NCBI GenBank assembly: GCA_946480065.1
Contig: CAMLJA010000151.1
Location: forward strand, 1 to 5,379
Length of the DNA stretch: 5,379 nucleotides
Source: an uncultured Thermomonas sp.
Lineage (GTDB): Bacteria > Pseudomonadota > Gammaproteobacteria > Xanthomonadales > Xanthomonadaceae
Reading direction: 5' to 3'
Positions 5,004 to 5,379 of this stretch are shown here, piece by piece. A model generated the notes under the pieces. It did not search any database. It was not told where the DNA came from and was given only the letters and a program-made list of their open reading frames with translations. Position 1 is the first letter of the stretch, and every line of letters begins with the position of its first letter. The position numbers and the translations under genes were made by a program.

Positions 5004-5333
5004 GGGACGGTGGATGTTGGCTGCTATCGGCCAGGAGCGGACATTGGCGAGCGCTCATATCTCCATCCCAAGTCCAGTCCCCGGTCAAAGACCAGCGACG
5101 CTCCGTGGCCTAGTCGTGCTCCCCTGAAGATCGCGGTGACGCTGGAGCGCACCATCGCACACGTGACCAACGCGACGGAATGGAAGGGCCGGCCGACTGA
5201 GTCGGGACGCAAGAACGGTCCCGATAGTGAGTTCCCGCGGCCCCACTTCTCGATCACCCGGCGCTCGCGGCGACGGGTCGCCGGGCGCGTCGCTAGCTCT
5301 TATGCTTGGTCTCGGGGAACTCGGGGCCGGGAC
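5004..5333. other. Stretch of about 330 bases without a recognisable gene
   Basis: GC content is about 58-67% in the 60-base blocks counted, clearly below the genes to the left. One frame on the + strand stays open from GTG 5010 into the frame at 5334 with no stop, but its translation has no recognised motif. Opposite-strand frames are also unconvincing. A perfect hairpin CGGCGA-CGGG-TCGCCG lies at 5268-5283, and TATGCT (5301-5306) could be a weak -10 box for the frame at 5334. The region may be decayed or newly acquired DNA beyond the tRNA gene. Confidence 0.5.
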
Positions 5334-5379
5334 ATGGCGATATATGAGGAAGTGCTGGCATGGGCGGACAGGCTGCGGC
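5334..5379 (+). CDS. Start of an unidentified gene, possibly a large AAA-type ATPase (3' end outside window)
   Basis: ATG at 5334 opens a frame reading MAIYEEVLAWADRLR up to the window edge. The pattern (I/V)YEE(I/V)LAW followed by a short turn recalls the N-terminus of large bacterial AAA-type ATP-binding proteins, many of which sit in accessory or defence islands. In those proteins a WQxDALRRL motif comes next, and that would lie just outside the window. This is a resemblance recalled from memory over 15 residues, not a domain match. No strong ribosome binding site is seen; the upstream GGGGCCGGG is only G-rich. The same frame is open upstream to 5010, so an earlier start is possible. Confidence 0.45.
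   Translation, partial: MAIYEEVLAWADRLR

Noticed and set aside
5024..5257. 77-codon minus-strand frame downstream of the tRNA
   Set aside because: There is no recognised motif, no ribosome binding site seen and mixed composition; treated as chance.
4939..5379. Phage or island attachment-site direct repeat of the tRNA-Leu 3' end
   Set aside because: A second copy of the tRNA 3' sequence was looked for downstream and not found within the window, so no att site is annotated.

Overview
The window is a piece of a very GC-rich chromosome (about 73-78% GC in the genes checked by eye). It most likely comes from the Xanthomonadaceae/Lysobacteraceae (Lysobacter, Luteimonas, Stenotrophomonas or a relative). 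The evidence is the MetX-family protein, which is close to the Xanthomonas form from its first residues, the xanthomonad-style cytochrome c maturation cluster, and the dispersed GTCATTCCCGC...GCGGGAATC palindromes. The genus cannot be fixed from this window.

Positions 1-2846 hold the 3' end of a System I cytochrome c maturation operon on the + strand: ccmF (C-terminal part only), ccmG, ccmH and ccmI. Each start codon overlaps the preceding stop (ATGA, ATGA, TGATG), so the genes are probably co-transcribed and translationally coupled. CcmG and CcmH handle thiol-disulfide exchange on apocytochrome c, CcmI presents the apocytochrome, and CcmF (with CcmH) attaches the heme. A GC-rich hairpin followed by TTT just after ccmI may end the operon.

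The most unusual feature is inside ccmH. Between its coupled, SD-preceded ATG (1066) and its Sec signal peptide (about 1399) lies roughly 310 bp of REP-type palindromic repeats. These include two 87-bp units and one 54-bp unit, all multiples of three, followed by a 31-bp perfect inverted repeat (a REPIN-like pair). The frame stays open, so the predicted CcmH gains about 110 Arg-rich residues ahead of its signal peptide. Another REP copy, an exact 29-bp reverse complement of one in ccmH, lies between a possible promoter and the start of the next gene.

Positions 3052-4825 encode two sulfur amino-acid enzymes: a MetX-family alpha/beta-hydrolase acyltransferase (homoserine or serine O-succinyltransferase) and a small cupin of the cysteine dioxygenase family with all the classical active-site residues. 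The second gene has its own candidate extended -10 promoter, placed so that its transcript could be leaderless.

Positions 4856-4942 are a complete tRNA-Leu(CAA) gene, followed by a strong intrinsic terminator. Beyond it, GC content falls to about 58-67% and no gene is recognisable for about 330 bases. A reading frame then opens at 5334 and runs off the end. Its 15 visible residues recall the N-terminus of large AAA-type ATPases, so the right edge may be the start of accessory DNA next to the tRNA gene.
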